The position numbers were made by a program, and so were the translations under genes. Below the pieces are notes generated by a model. That model worked only from the letters and a program-made list of their open reading frames with translations, was not told the DNA's origin and did not search any database. From positions 150,124 to 214,123 of the forward strand of contig NZ_WBMT01000022.1 in assembly GCF_008923185.1 (NCBI RefSeq): a stretch of 64,000 bases of DNA, given 5' to 3'. Shown here piece after piece: positions 31,882 through 40,671 of this stretch. How positions within the stretch are numbered: position 1 is the first letter of the stretch; each line of letters starts with the position of its first letter. The DNA comes from Actinomadura rudentiformis. Lineage in GTDB: Bacteria; Actinomycetota; Actinomycetes; Streptosporangiales; Streptosporangiaceae.

Positions 31882-33852
31882 TCAGAACCGCAGCCAGCCT
31901 TGGTCGTCCAGCGTCGTGACGCTGGTCGCGCGGGCACCCTCGGACGAGATCGTCCACAGCGTGTCGCCCACGACCAGCGAACGCTGGATCTGGACGGGCA
32001 CCTCGTAGCCCGCATCCGGATGGCTCACCGTGCCGGCCTTGTCGATGCCCTGGGCGCCGACCTTCAGCACCAGCGCCTCGCCGCCTCCCGTGGTGTGGCG
32101 TGACACCGGGATCACCGTCAGGCCGGACTTCGCCCAGTAGAGGAACGCGTGCGGGTCGAACTCGGTCGCCGAGCTCGACTCGGGCAGCCGGAACGTGTCC
32201 ACCCGCTTCGGAGCGCCGGCGACGTCGAACAACGACACCTGCGTGCCGAGCGTCCGCCCCTTGGTGTCGGCGTCCTGACCGACGCCGAGCAGCTTGCCGT
32301 CGGCGGTCGGATGCAGGTAGGCGGAATACCCGGTGATCTTGAGCTCGCCGGTGGACCGCGGCTTGGCCGGATCGCTCAGATCCAGCACGTACAGCGGATC
32401 GACCTGGCGGAACGTCACCACGTAACCCTTGGGCCCGATGAACCGTACCGAGTAGATCCGTTCGCCTTTGCCGAGCCCGCCGATCTCACCGACCGTCGTG
32501 AGCTTGGCTCCCTGCTGCGCGAGCACCCGTACGGTGCTCTCCGAGCGTGGCGCCGCCGTCGATCTCGTCGGCGAATCCGGGGAATTCGGCGAATCCGGGG
32601 AGTCCGGGGCACCCGGTGGCGTCATCGGCATGGTCGTCGTCGCGACTCGCAGGTGACCCGCGTGCTCCGACAGCGAGTACTGGTTGAGCAGGTCGCCCTG
32701 GACAGAGCCGGACGCCACATACCTCGGCCGCCCCTGCCCGCGTACGTCGAACTTGTGGATGTCGGTGCGCTGCTCGACCGGCTTCGGCGTCATCCGGCCC
32801 CACGCGACGGCCTGCGGCGGCGTCCCGGTGACATAGAGGCTCGCGCCCGTCCCATAGACGGTCTGCCCGTCGGCCACCACGCCCGCCGGATCCGGATCGC
32901 CGAGCCCCTTGGCGAGATCAACGCTCAGCACGCTGAGCATCGTCGTGCCCGTGTACGAAGCGGGCCTGCTGACCTGGTCGCACGGCATCGTGTACGACGT
33001 GGCGTCCGCCCCGTTCCGTACCTCGAACTTGGGCAGCCACGCGCTGAGCGGAGCCTGCCGCACCAGTTGCCGGTTGCGCTCGACCGCCTTCTGCTCCGGC
33101 TGGCCCTGGTGGGGATCCACCGGGAAGTCGATCCGGGGGCGCGACGTCACCACGATCCGCGCCACCGACCCGGTCTGCCGGGCGTCCACGAACTCGGTCT
33201 CCGACGTCATCGACCCCATGACCTTCGGAGTCCCCGCCAGGTCGACCAGTGTGAGCCGGGTCTGCGACCGCATCGGCACGGGCTTGGCCATCCCCGGCCG
33301 CTCCGTGGCGTCGATCCCCCGGGGGGACTGGCGGGTCATCACCAGAACGCGGTCGCCGCTCATCAGCAACTGCGAGTCACCGCCGCCCGGATACATCCCC
33401 GGCCCCCGCACCGGCAGGTCGAGCCGATGCGCGACCTTCCGGGTGACCGGATCGATGACCTGCAGCTTGTTGCGCGAGATCGTCACGATCCGGCGCCCAT
33501 CGGTCTTGACCAGGTCGGGCTCGTCCGCCCCCGCCTCGTGCACGTTCGTGCGGGAATGCTCCTGTGGCACCGCCTTGCTCGCCTGCCCGTTGGCCGACTC
33601 CGGCGCCGGCATCGCCCCGTCCGGCACCTTCTCCAGCAGCGCGGGCCCGTCCAGCCCCCACGGAGTGACCCGCTTCGCCGTCTCCGTCCGCAGCCCGTTC
33701 AGCAGGTCATCGCAGCTGTCATAGGCGACCAACCGCATGGGCGGCGCGTCGACCGCCGCCGTACCCTTCGCGGAGCCGTCACCCCCGGAGCAGCCGGCCA
33801 ACAGGAGCACGGACGCCACGGGCAGCGCGGGGACATATGCACGGGCTCGCAT
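31882..33852 (-). CDS. Secreted beta-propeller-domain lipoprotein
   Basis: 656 residues. A lipobox (LLLAGC) follows the signal peptide, predicting a membrane-anchored extracellular lipoprotein. HEAGADEPDLVKTDGRRIVTIS and repeated strands such as LVDLAGTPKVMGSM and LLGVGQDADTKG mark the actinobacterial and archaeal beta-propeller family (PF09826). A PDSPDSPNSPDSP insert lies near residue 420. Function unknown; possibly a protein-binding or surface role. The upstream gap 33853-34021 contains a CTTACG-N4-CGTAAG palindrome (33931-33946). Confidence 0.87.
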   Translation of the reverse strand: MRARAYVPALPVASVLLLAGCSGGDGSAKGTAAVDAPPMRLVAYDSCDDLLNGLRTETAKRVTPWGLDGPALLEKVPDGAMPAPESANGQASKAVPQEHSRTNVHEAGADEPDLVKTDGRRIVTISRNKLQVIDPVTRKVAHRLDLPVRGPGMYPGGGDSQLLMSGDRVLVMTRQSPRGIDATERPGMAKPVPMRSQTRLTLVDLAGTPKVMGSMTSETEFVDARQTGSVARIVVTSRPRIDFPVDPHQGQPEQKAVERNRQLVRQAPLSAWLPKFEVRNGADATSYTMPCDQVSRPASYTGTTMLSVLSVDLAKGLGDPDPAGVVADGQTVYGTGASLYVTGTPPQAVAWGRMTPKPVEQRTDIHKFDVRGQGRPRYVASGSVQGDLLNQYSLSEHAGHLRVATTTMPMTPPGAPDSPDSPNSPDSPTRSTAAPRSESTVRVLAQQGAKLTTVGEIGGLGKGERIYSVRFIGPKGYVVTFRQVDPLYVLDLSDPAKPRSTGELKITGYSAYLHPTADGKLLGVGQDADTKGRTLGTQVSLFDVAGAPKRVDTFRLPESSSATEFDPHAFLYWAKSGLTVIPVSRHTTGGGEALVLKVGAQGIDKAGTVSHPDAGYEVPVQIQRSLVVGDTLWTISSEGARATSVTTLDDQGWLRF

Positions 33853-34021
33853 GGCACTTAGACGCTGACTCTGACCCCCAGGTTCCCGCCCAAACCAAAA
33901 TTTTTTCGGACCAGTGGAGGCGGGGATTGTCTTACGGGGGCGTAAGGGGGCGGAAATGGGTCTGAAACAGGGGCATCGGCAGGATCATCCCTGTCAATGA
34001 TCTCGGTGAGGAGGGGTTCGC

Positions 34022-34606
34022 GTGGGGCTTTCGCTGGCGGTGCCCGGGCACGATCGGTGGCACCCGGAGATTCCGGGGGTGGCGGAGGTGATCACCGGCG
34101 GATCGGTACGGCTGGAGTGTGAGGGGCGGGGATTCGACGGGGAGCCCGTGTTGTGCGGGCCGCTCGTGGTCGTGGGGGCCGAACCCGGTGACGTGATCGT
34201 GGTGGACGTGCTGGCGGTCGGGCGGGCCGACGGCATCTACTCGCCGGGCGGGCATCCGGGCGTCATCGGGTGTGCGCCGGCGGAAGGACGGCCGGGGGAC
34301 GGCGGCGGGTTGCTCGGGCGGGTCACACCGATGGACTCGGAGTACGCGCGGATCGCGGGTGAGGCCGTCACGAGCCTTGCGCGGGGGAGGGAGATCGGGG
34401 GCTGCTCGATCGCTCGGTTGACGGCGGGGTCGCGGATCCTGCTGCCGGTGCATGTCCGGGGAGTGAAGCTGTCGGTGGGCGACCTGCACTTCGGGACGTG
34501 CGGGGAGGCCGTTCCAGGGTGGATCGACCTCAGGGTGAACCTCACGAGGCAAGGGGTGGAGAGGTTCAGGGTGACAGGGCCGATGTTGATGCCCGATCCC
34601 GGCTGA
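34022..34606 (+). CDS. Short acetamidase/formamidase-family protein
   Basis: 194 residues from GTG 34022. The FmdA/AmdA signatures are GPLVVVGAEPGDVIVVDVL, HPGVIGCAP and LSVGDLHFGTCGEA. Typical enzymes have about 300-400 residues; here the N-terminus and internal segments are much shorter, yet the metal/active-site segments persist. It may be a compact amidase or a decayed gene. The frame is intact with no internal stop. Stands alone between the lipoprotein and GNAT genes. Confidence 0.75.
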   Translation: MGLSLAVPGHDRWHPEIPGVAEVITGGSVRLECEGRGFDGEPVLCGPLVVVGAEPGDVIVVDVLAVGRADGIYSPGGHPGVIGCAPAEGRPGDGGGLLGRVTPMDSEYARIAGEAVTSLARGREIGGCSIARLTAGSRILLPVHVRGVKLSVGDLHFGTCGEAVPGWIDLRVNLTRQGVERFRVTGPMLMPDPG

Positions 34607-34685
34607 CCAGCGGGTCTGACAAGCGCGGCTTACCCATGGTGGAGAGGGTGGCGGAAGCGCGTTGAATGTCGCTTAAGGTGTCTAA

Positions 34686-35150
34686 ATGATTGTTCGCCCG
34701 GCCACCGTCGATGACATCCCGGAGCTGACGCGCCTGCGTGAGCTGTTGTTCCGTCGGCTGGCCGATTCGGACAACCCGGCGCCCGCCTGGGAGTGGCGCG
34801 AGCAGTTCGCCATGGACATGAAGGAGCGGCTCGGCGGGAGAGAGCTCGGCGTCTTCGTGGTGGACGGCGACGACGGTGATCTGGCGGCGTGCGGGATCGG
34901 AGTCGTGCAATACCGGCTGCCCACTCCGTACCAGGCCAACGCGCTCGCGGGATACGTGCTGGGGATGGTGACCGACCCCGCCTACCGGGGGCAGGGCTAC
35001 GCGCGCCTGGTGATGAAGGAACTCCTCACCTGGTTCGAGGAGAACGACGTGGCCCGGGTCGAATTGCACGCGACACCGGAGGCCGCGCCGTTGTACCGGT
35101 CTATGGGTTTCCGGGATCATCAGATCGCGCTGACCTGGCACGCTCCTTAG
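34686..35150 (+). CDS. GNAT-family N-acetyltransferase
   Basis: 154 residues. The acetyl-CoA loop is YRGQGYARLVM, with GYVLGMVTDP before it and ATPEAAPLYRSMGF at the end. A TAAGGT -10-like box ends six bases before the ATG, so the mRNA may be leaderless. The substrate is unknown. Its last 50 bp overlap the convergent gene at 35101. Confidence 0.92.
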   Translation: MIVRPATVDDIPELTRLRELLFRRLADSDNPAPAWEWREQFAMDMKERLGGRELGVFVVDGDDGDLAACGIGVVQYRLPTPYQANALAGYVLGMVTDPAYRGQGYARLVMKELLTWFEENDVARVELHATPEAAPLYRSMGFRDHQIALTWHAP

Positions 35151-35517
35151 CGATCAATCCGTCCACCTGGACGCTGAGTTTCGAGCCGAGCGGCCAGCCG
35201 ATGTAGTGCGTCAGGAAAATGGCGATCTCGCGGAGTTCGGCGGGGGACAGTTCGTCGTTCTGGAGAGCGGCGGGAATCTGGATGTCGAGGACGTCGTTGA
35301 GGCCCTGACCCGCGAGCATGCCGATGAGGAGCAGCCGCCGGTCGCGCATGGACAGCCCGGGCCGCGTCCAGATCTCGCCGAAGAGATGGTCCACGGTGAT
35401 GCCGAAGAAGTCGCCGGGGGCGTCGCCGATCTCCCACCCGTACACCTGGCGCATCATGTCCAGGCCGCGTGCGCGCCGTTCATCCCTGTCATTCAGTCGT
35501 TCGTCCCTGTCATTCAT
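35101..35517 (-). CDS. Carboxymuconolactone-decarboxylase-like protein
   Basis: 138 residues. The CMD/AhpD fold is suggested by RDRRLLLIGMLAGQGLNDVLDIQIPAAL and ELREIAIFLTHYIGWP; the CxxC of AhpD peroxidases is absent. It starts with a duplicated NDRDER sequence. The start overlaps the preceding dehydrogenase stop (ATGAATGA), and the 3' end runs 50 bp into the convergent GNAT gene. Last gene of a four-gene operon that, as I recall, corresponds to M. tuberculosis Rv0768-Rv0771. Confidence 0.85.
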   Translation of the reverse strand: MNDRDERLNDRDERRARGLDMMRQVYGWEIGDAPGDFFGITVDHLFGEIWTRPGLSMRDRRLLLIGMLAGQGLNDVLDIQIPAALQNDELSPAELREIAIFLTHYIGWPLGSKLSVQVDGLIAKERARSARSDDPGNP

Positions 35518-35518
35518 C
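35477..35518. repeat. 21-bp tandem repeat at a gene start, two units
   Basis: 35477-35497 and 35498-35518 differ by three bases and encode the repeated NDRDER at the N-terminus of the CMD-like protein, overlapping the upstream stop codon. Confidence 0.85.
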
Positions 35519-36349
35519 GGCGGGGTCCTCCAGGCCGAGGCCAGCGGCGAAGCGGGTGAGGGCCAGGCGGGCGAGCGGCGTGTCGACGCCGAGTTCGTCC
35601 GCGAGTTCGAGGGCGAGGGTGAGGTCCTTCTCGCCCAGGGAACGGACGTGGCAGAGGATGTCGTACAGCTCGTCGTCGGGCGACAGGGGCGCCGTCGTCG
35701 CACGCAGCATGATCGAGCCGGCGCCCCCCGTGATGGCGTCGGAGTGGCGGACGACGCGGGCGAGCTTGCGGAGCGAGACGCCGGAGGCCTCGGCCAGGCG
35801 CTGGGCCTCGGCCGCGGCGGTGAAGGCCACGAAGTGGAGCAGGTTGCGGGCCAGCTTGGTGCGGGTGCCCGCGCCGACAGGGCCCATGTGGAGGATCAGG
35901 TCGGCCCAGGACTCGAAGGGCTCCTTGCAGCGGGCGAACGCCTCGGGTGTGCCGCCGACCATGACGGCCAGGGTGCCGGCGTTCGCGCCCATGAAGCCGC
36001 CGCTGACGGGCGCGTCGACGACCTCGATGCCGTACGAGAGGGCGCGGTGAGCCAGGTCCTCGGCCGTCCGGGCGCGGATGGTGGAGTGGATCGCCAGGAC
36101 GGTGCCGGGGCGCGCGGACGCCAGGATCTCCGCCGCGACCTCGTTGACCTGGTCGTCGTCGCGGACCATGACCGAGACGACGTCGGCGGCCCGGGCGACC
36201 TCGGAGACGCTGGACGCCGCCTTCGCACCCTTGTCGACGAGGGGGCGGAGGGCCTCGGCGCGGGTGTCGTAGACGATGAGGCCCTGGTCCGCGAGGTGCG
36301 CGGCCATCGGCGCGCCCATCTGGCCGAGGCCGATGAAGCCGTACATCAT
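35510..36349 (-). CDS. 3-hydroxyisobutyrate-dehydrogenase-family oxidoreductase
   Basis: 279 residues. N-terminal GFIGLGQMGAPMAAHL binds NAD(P). The substrate loop DAPVSGGFMGANAGTLAVMVGG and the catalytic lysine region GAGTRTKLARNLLHF are present. Beta-hydroxyacid dehydrogenase family; true substrate unknown. Starts as ATGA inside the SDR stop. Middle gene of the ALDH-SDR-HIBADH-CMD operon. Confidence 0.92.
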   Translation of the reverse strand: MMYGFIGLGQMGAPMAAHLADQGLIVYDTRAEALRPLVDKGAKAASSVSEVARAADVVSVMVRDDDQVNEVAAEILASARPGTVLAIHSTIRARTAEDLAHRALSYGIEVVDAPVSGGFMGANAGTLAVMVGGTPEAFARCKEPFESWADLILHMGPVGAGTRTKLARNLLHFVAFTAAAEAQRLAEASGVSLRKLARVVRHSDAITGGAGSIMLRATTAPLSPDDELYDILCHVRSLGEKDLTLALELADELGVDTPLARLALTRFAAGLGLEDPADE

Positions 36350-37080
36350 GAACGGAACACCTCGCCGCCGTCGACGTTGAAGATCTGTCCGGTGATCCAA
36401 GCCGCGTCGGACGACAGCAGGAAGAGGCACATGCCGACGAGGTCCTCCGGCGTGCCCATACGTTTGAGCGCCATCTTGTCCCGCACGATCTTCTGGGACA
36501 TGTTGCCGGGTACGACGGTGCGGTTGGCCTCGGTGTCGATGGGACCGGGCGCGATCGCGTTGACGCGGATGTTCATGCTGCCCAGCTCGTGGGCGAGCTG
36601 CTGGGTGAGGCCGTTCACGCCGACCTTGGCCAGGCCGTAGAAGCCGGAGTACTGCCAGGCCGCCGTGGACGACTGGTTGACGATCGCGCCGCCGCCGCGT
36701 TCCTGCATGGAGGGGTGGCAGGCGCGGGCGCAGAGGAGCGCGCCGTCCATGTTCACCGCCATGAACTTCTTGTAGTAGTCCCAGTCGACGGTGAACAGGA
36801 AGTCCAGCTTCATGGTGCCGAAGATGGCGGCGTTGTTGACCAGGTGGTCGATGCCGCCGAAGCGTTCCGTGGCGGCGTCGGCCATCGCCTGGACGGACTC
36901 GGGGTCGGAAACGTCCGTGCGCACGTACAGCCCCTTGATGTCGTCGGCGACCTCCTGGCCGCGTTCGCTCAGGTCGGCGACCACCACCGAGGCGCCCTCG
37001 GCGGCGAGCGCCCGCGCGTACGCCTCGCCGATGCCACCCGCCGCGCCCGTGACGACCGCGACTTTGCCCTCGAACCTCAT
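36346..37080 (-). CDS. Short-chain dehydrogenase/reductase
   Basis: 244 residues, classical SDR: VVTGAAGGIGEAYARAL, NNAAIFG, catalytic Ser in NQSSTAA, and YGLAKVGV with the Tyr-x3-Lys pair. NAD(P)-dependent oxidation or reduction of an alcohol/ketone. ATGA coupling on both sides (37077-37080 and 36346-36349). Confidence 0.95.
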   Translation of the reverse strand: MRFEGKVAVVTGAAGGIGEAYARALAAEGASVVVADLSERGQEVADDIKGLYVRTDVSDPESVQAMADAATERFGGIDHLVNNAAIFGTMKLDFLFTVDWDYYKKFMAVNMDGALLCARACHPSMQERGGGAIVNQSSTAAWQYSGFYGLAKVGVNGLTQQLAHELGSMNIRVNAIAPGPIDTEANRTVVPGNMSQKIVRDKMALKRMGTPEDLVGMCLFLLSSDAAWITGQIFNVDGGEVFRS

Positions 37081-38537
37081 GCGACTCCTTCAGAGATGGC
37101 CTTGGTCTCCAAGTACTCCTCGAACCCGGCCACGCCCATCTCCCGGCCGATGCCCGACTGCTTGTATCCGCCGAACGGCACGTCCGCCGCGTACCAGACA
37201 CCGCCGTTCACGCTGACCGTGCCGGTGCGCAGGCGCGCGGCGACGGCACGCGCGCGTTCCAGGTCGGTGCCGTGCACCGCGCCCGACAGCCCGTACGGCG
37301 AGTCGTTCGCGATCCGCACCGCGTCGTCGTCGCCGTCGTGCGGCAGGATCACCAGCACCGGCCCGAAGATCTCCTCACGGGCCGCGCGGCTTTCGTTCGT
37401 GAGCCCGGTGATGAGCGTCGGCTCGATCCAGAAGCCGCGGTCACGGTCCGCCGGACGTCCGCCGCCGCAGGCGAACGAACCACCGTCCTTGATCGCGAGC
37501 TCGAGGTGGCTCTCGACGCGCTCGCGCTGCCGGGCCGAGATGACAGGGCCACAAAGCGTCTTGTCGTCTTTCGGGTCGCCCACGCCGATTCGCCGCAGCG
37601 ACTTGGCGGTGATCTCCACCGCCTGGTCGTACGCGGCGCGCGGCACCAACAAGCGCGTGGTGATGGCGCAGCCCTGCCCGGCATGAGTGGCGACGCTGAA
37701 CGCGGCGTACGAGCAGGCGGCGCGCAGGTCGGCGTCGTCGAGCACGATGAACGCCGACTTGCCGCCGAGCTCCAGGAAGACCTTCGTCAGCGACTGCGCC
37801 GCGGTGGTCATGACAGCACGCCCAGTCGCGGTGGAGCCGGTGAACGACACCAGGTCGACGCGCGGATCACCCGCGAGCTGCGCACCCAGCGCATGGTCGG
37901 AGGAGGTGACGACGTTGACGACCCCGGCCGGGATGTCGGTCTCCTCCGCGATCAGCGTGCCGAGGAAGGCCGCGCACCAGGGGGTGTCGGGTGCGGGCTT
38001 GAGCACGACGGTGTTGCCGGCGGCGAGCGCCGGGCCGAGCTTGGCCAGGTTGATCTGGTGCGGGAAGTTCCACGGGGTGATCGCGCCGACGACGCCCACC
38101 GGCTCCTTGACCACGCGCCGGTGGCTGGGGATGCCCATCGGCTCGGCCCGCCCCAGATCGGTGCTCCACTCATACGACTCCGCCAGGTCGGCGAACCATC
38201 CGAGATCGGCGACCGGCGCGTCGAGCTGGGCCCCGAACGTGAGGAACCGGGGTGCGCCCACCTCGGCGATCGTCAGCTCGCGCAGCTCGTCGGAGTGGCG
38301 TTGGAGCGCGTCGCGCAGCTGCCGCAAGCAGCGGACGCGCAGGGCGAGGTCGGTCGCCCAGCCGGAGGAGTCGAAGGCCTGCCGGGCGGCGCCGATCGCC
38401 TCCTCCATGTCGGCGGCGGTCGCGTCGGCGGCCTCGCCGAGAATCTCTTCGGTCGCGGGGTTGAGGGTCTCGAACGTGCCGCCCGAGCCGGGGACGAGGC
38501 GTCCGTTCACGAGCAAGCGATCGGTTGTTCTGGACAC
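37077..38537 (-). CDS. Aldehyde dehydrogenase
   Basis: 486 residues. PWNFPHQINLAKLGPALAAGNTVVLKPA (cofactor region), SFTGSTATGR, LELGGKSA with the general-base Glu and HAGQGCAITTR with the catalytic Cys. Oxidises an aldehyde to a carboxylic acid with NAD(P). The GTG start at 38537 lies inside a 14-bp palindromic operator, and a TAGTCT -10 box ends six bases upstream, so translation probably begins on a leaderless mRNA. First gene of the operon, as aldA (Rv0768) in M. tuberculosis by my recollection. Confidence 0.93.
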   Translation of the reverse strand: MSRTTDRLLVNGRLVPGSGGTFETLNPATEEILGEAADATAADMEEAIGAARQAFDSSGWATDLALRVRCLRQLRDALQRHSDELRELTIAEVGAPRFLTFGAQLDAPVADLGWFADLAESYEWSTDLGRAEPMGIPSHRRVVKEPVGVVGAITPWNFPHQINLAKLGPALAAGNTVVLKPAPDTPWCAAFLGTLIAEETDIPAGVVNVVTSSDHALGAQLAGDPRVDLVSFTGSTATGRAVMTTAAQSLTKVFLELGGKSAFIVLDDADLRAACSYAAFSVATHAGQGCAITTRLLVPRAAYDQAVEITAKSLRRIGVGDPKDDKTLCGPVISARQRERVESHLELAIKDGGSFACGGGRPADRDRGFWIEPTLITGLTNESRAAREEIFGPVLVILPHDGDDDAVRIANDSPYGLSGAVHGTDLERARAVAARLRTGTVSVNGGVWYAADVPFGGYKQSGIGREMGVAGFEEYLETKAISEGVA

Positions 38538-38553
38538 CTGTCCAGACTACAGT
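38531..38553. promoter_or_regulatory. Divergent overlapping promoters with TGGACA-cc-TGTCCA operator
   Basis: Palindrome TGGACA-CC-TGTCCA is at 38531-38544. The minus-strand -10 box TAGTCT (38550-38545) and plus-strand -10 box TACAGT (38548-38553) overlap each other beside it. Both genes would start with almost no leader: GTG at 38537 and ATG at 38561. A near-identical site is found at 56927-56940, next to a TetR gene. Confidence 0.7.
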
Positions 38554-38560
38554 TCGGCTC

Positions 38561-39241
38561 ATGACGGAACGCAAGCCCCGTGCGGACTATTCGGGCGAAT
38601 TCGATCCAGACTTCAAATTCGAGGACCTGTCCAAGGAGGCACTCGTCCGCCTGGTCCGGGAGTACGCGCTGATCGTGCACCTGCTCGACCGCTCCGCCCT
38701 GACTGCCGTGGGGCTGCGCTACGGCCAGCGCGTGGTCGAGGAGATCGCCATCGAGGAGTGGAAGGGCGCCAGCCCGATCTACACCGACCGCATCCGCGAG
38801 ATCATGAAGATCGAGGGCGACGGCGTCTCAGCCATCTTTAAGGTGCTGCAACTCGACCCCGGGTTCGCCCAGCATTACATGGACGTCGAGTACGAGCTGA
38901 TCTCCGAGACGCACGGCTTCTTCCAGCTGCGCTCGTGCGGCGCGCTGCTCGACGTCGAACCGTTCGGCGAACGTTCCATCAAGGGCATGTGCCACACCAT
39001 TGAGGACGGCACGTTCGACATCACCGCGCAGGCGGTCAACCCCAAGGCGCGCATCCGCCCCGTGCACCGGCCGCCGCGCGTGCCCGCCGGCCGGGTGCCG
39101 CACTGTCGCTGGGAGGTCATCATCGACGACGACACCGAGGTGCTGCCCGAGGCCGACATCACCCGCATGACCCGCGGGACCACGGCCGCCACGCACCGCT
39201 TCCCGCCAATGCGCGACGGCACCCCGCACGTTCCCAGGTAG
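38561..39241 (+). CDS. Conserved hypothetical protein (possible ATC-hydrolase-like)
   Basis: 226 residues starting MTERKPRADYSGEF. The second half has a row of Cys/His/Pro positions (GMCHTIEDGTFD, RPVHRPP, PHCRWEVIID) that recall the L-2-amino-thiazoline-4-carboxylate hydrolase-like family, but I cannot confirm this. It is divergent from the ALDH operon and shares its operator, so it is probably part of the same regulon. A 30-bp perfect palindromic terminator follows. Confidence 0.65.
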   Translation: MTERKPRADYSGEFDPDFKFEDLSKEALVRLVREYALIVHLLDRSALTAVGLRYGQRVVEEIAIEEWKGASPIYTDRIREIMKIEGDGVSAIFKVLQLDPGFAQHYMDVEYELISETHGFFQLRSCGALLDVEPFGERSIKGMCHTIEDGTFDITAQAVNPKARIRPVHRPPRVPAGRVPHCRWEVIIDDDTEVLPEADITRMTRGTTAATHRFPPMRDGTPHVPR

Positions 39242-39264
39242 ACCTGGGCCCGCAGGCCTGCGCC

Positions 39265-39294
39265 GGCCCGTTCACCGCATGCGGTGAACGGGCC
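39265..39294. terminator. Terminator: 30-bp perfect palindrome
   Basis: GGCCCGTTCACCGCA (39265-39279) is followed directly by its reverse complement (39280-39294). It lies between convergent genes. Confidence 0.8.
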
Positions 39295-39327
39295 GTTGTG
39301 AGAGGTGGGAGCGGGGCTCAGTCTTCG

Positions 39328-39741
39328 TTAACTGAGGGTCACCCTGGCGTCCAGCGCCGTGTGCGCGCCGGTGTAAAACCTGGTCGGCGCGCCGCCGCAG
39401 TCCTTGTAGGTCTTGGTGGGACCCCAGGGGACGAACTTGACCTTGGCCCAGACGCACCGATTGTTGTTCTTGGTGTCGTTCAGTGGGTTCCCGGCCACCC
39501 AGCGCCTGATCCCGTTCGTGCACTCCCGGTACCTCAGGTAACCGCCATTGATCTTGATGGGCGTCCATTTGCCGCACCGCACTGCCGCCTTGCCCTGCTC
39601 GGCGGCCTGCTGGGCGACGGCGGCCGGACGTTCGGCGGGCGCAGCCGTGGTGGCGGCGGACGCGGTGCCCGCGCCGGTGAGGACGGCGGTGCCGATGGCG
39701 GCCCCTGCCGCCAGACTCGCCGGAATCCTCGCGATCTTCAT
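39328..39741 (-). CDS. Small secreted protein with four cysteines
   Basis: 137 residues. GGGGGAGGAG precedes the ATG at 39741. A signal peptide (MKIARIPASLAAGAAIGTAVL...ASA) leaves a mature ~100-residue basic domain with four Cys (VRCGKW, YRECTNG, NRCVWA, KDCGGA), likely two disulfides. No known family recognised. Exported to the cell surface or medium. Confidence 0.75.
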   Translation of the reverse strand: MKIARIPASLAAGAAIGTAVLTGAGTASAATTAAPAERPAAVAQQAAEQGKAAVRCGKWTPIKINGGYLRYRECTNGIRRWVAGNPLNDTKNNNRCVWAKVKFVPWGPTKTYKDCGGAPTRFYTGAHTALDARVTLS

Positions 39742-39905
39742 GGTGACTCCTCCCCCGAGGGAGCGATCCCCCGGCTGACGCTTCCCCGCCTCGTACGGGG
39801 AAGACGATGAGATCTTCAGCCGGGGCAGCGAGGAGAACACAGCCCCCTTTCAGGCGTGCTTGAAACCCATGACCGGATGAGGACAGTCGGCTGTGACCAC
39901 GTTGG

Positions 39906-40595
39906 TCAGGTGAGTGCGATTTCGGCCTCGTGAGCCGTGGCGGCGCTCTCATGCAGTGACCATTGGTCCAGCGCCGAGCGGCGGGCCGCCTGGAGGGCCT
40001 CCGGCGGGGTGGCGGCGATCTGGGCAGCCAGTGCGAGGGCTGCCGGCAACGCGCGTCCGGGATCCACGACCTGGGTGACCAGCCCGTAGGTGAGGGCGTC
40101 GGCGGCGGAGAGGCGGCGGCCGGTGAGGATCAGCTCCATCGCCCGCCCGTGCCCGACGATCCGGGGGAGCCGCACGGTGGCCCCGTCGAGACAGGGCAGG
40201 CCCTTGCCCAGGTTGAGCAGGCCGAACTCGGCCGTGGTGGACGCGATCCGGAGGTCGGCCCACAGGGCGAGTTCGAAGCCGCCGCCGAAGCAGTAGCCCT
40301 CGATCGCGGCCACGATCGGCTTGGCGGCGCGGCCGCGGGTCACCTGCATCGGGGGAGGGCCCTCGACCGTCGGGGCCGGGAAGTCGCCGGCCGCGATCGC
40401 CTTCAGGTCGTTGCCCGCGCAGAACATGCCGCCCGCGCCGGTGAGCACGGCGGCCTGCGTGCCGGGCTCGTTCTCGAACGCGGCGAAGGCTTCGCGCAGC
40501 TCCTGGGCCATGGGGCCGTCCACGGCATTGCGCCGCTCCGGACGATCGATCGTGATGATCCGGACACCGTCGTCGTCCTCGGTCCGCACGGGCAT
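39906..40595 (-). CDS. Enoyl-CoA hydratase/isomerase family protein
   Basis: 229 residues. The crotonase oxyanion-hole segments MFCAGNDLKAI and GYCFGGGFELALWADLRIA are present, but the usual acidic residues of hydratase (EAxF...E) are partly replaced (ATVRLPRIVG), so the reaction may be isomerisation or hydrolysis. Divergent from the TetR gene with which it shares a 35-bp operator. Confidence 0.88.
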   Translation of the reverse strand: MPVRTEDDDGVRIITIDRPERRNAVDGPMAQELREAFAAFENEPGTQAAVLTGAGGMFCAGNDLKAIAAGDFPAPTVEGPPPMQVTRGRAAKPIVAAIEGYCFGGGFELALWADLRIASTTAEFGLLNLGKGLPCLDGATVRLPRIVGHGRAMELILTGRRLSAADALTYGLVTQVVDPGRALPAALALAAQIAATPPEALQAARRSALDQWSLHESAATAHEAEIALT

Positions 40596-40611
40596 GGCAT
40601 CTCCCTCATAT

Positions 40612-40646
40612 CTAGATCGATCGTCATATTAGATAGATCGATCTAG
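40612..40646. promoter_or_regulatory. TetR operator, 11-bp arms
   Basis: CTAGATCGATC (40612-40622) and GATCGATCTAG (40636-40646) are perfect inverted arms separated by 13 bp, between the divergent enoyl-CoA hydratase and TetR genes. A TAGGGT -10 box (40660-40665) ends six bases before the TetR ATG, indicating a leaderless mRNA. Confidence 0.75.
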
Positions 40647-40671
40647 TGAGAACAAGGGCTAGGGTACAGGC

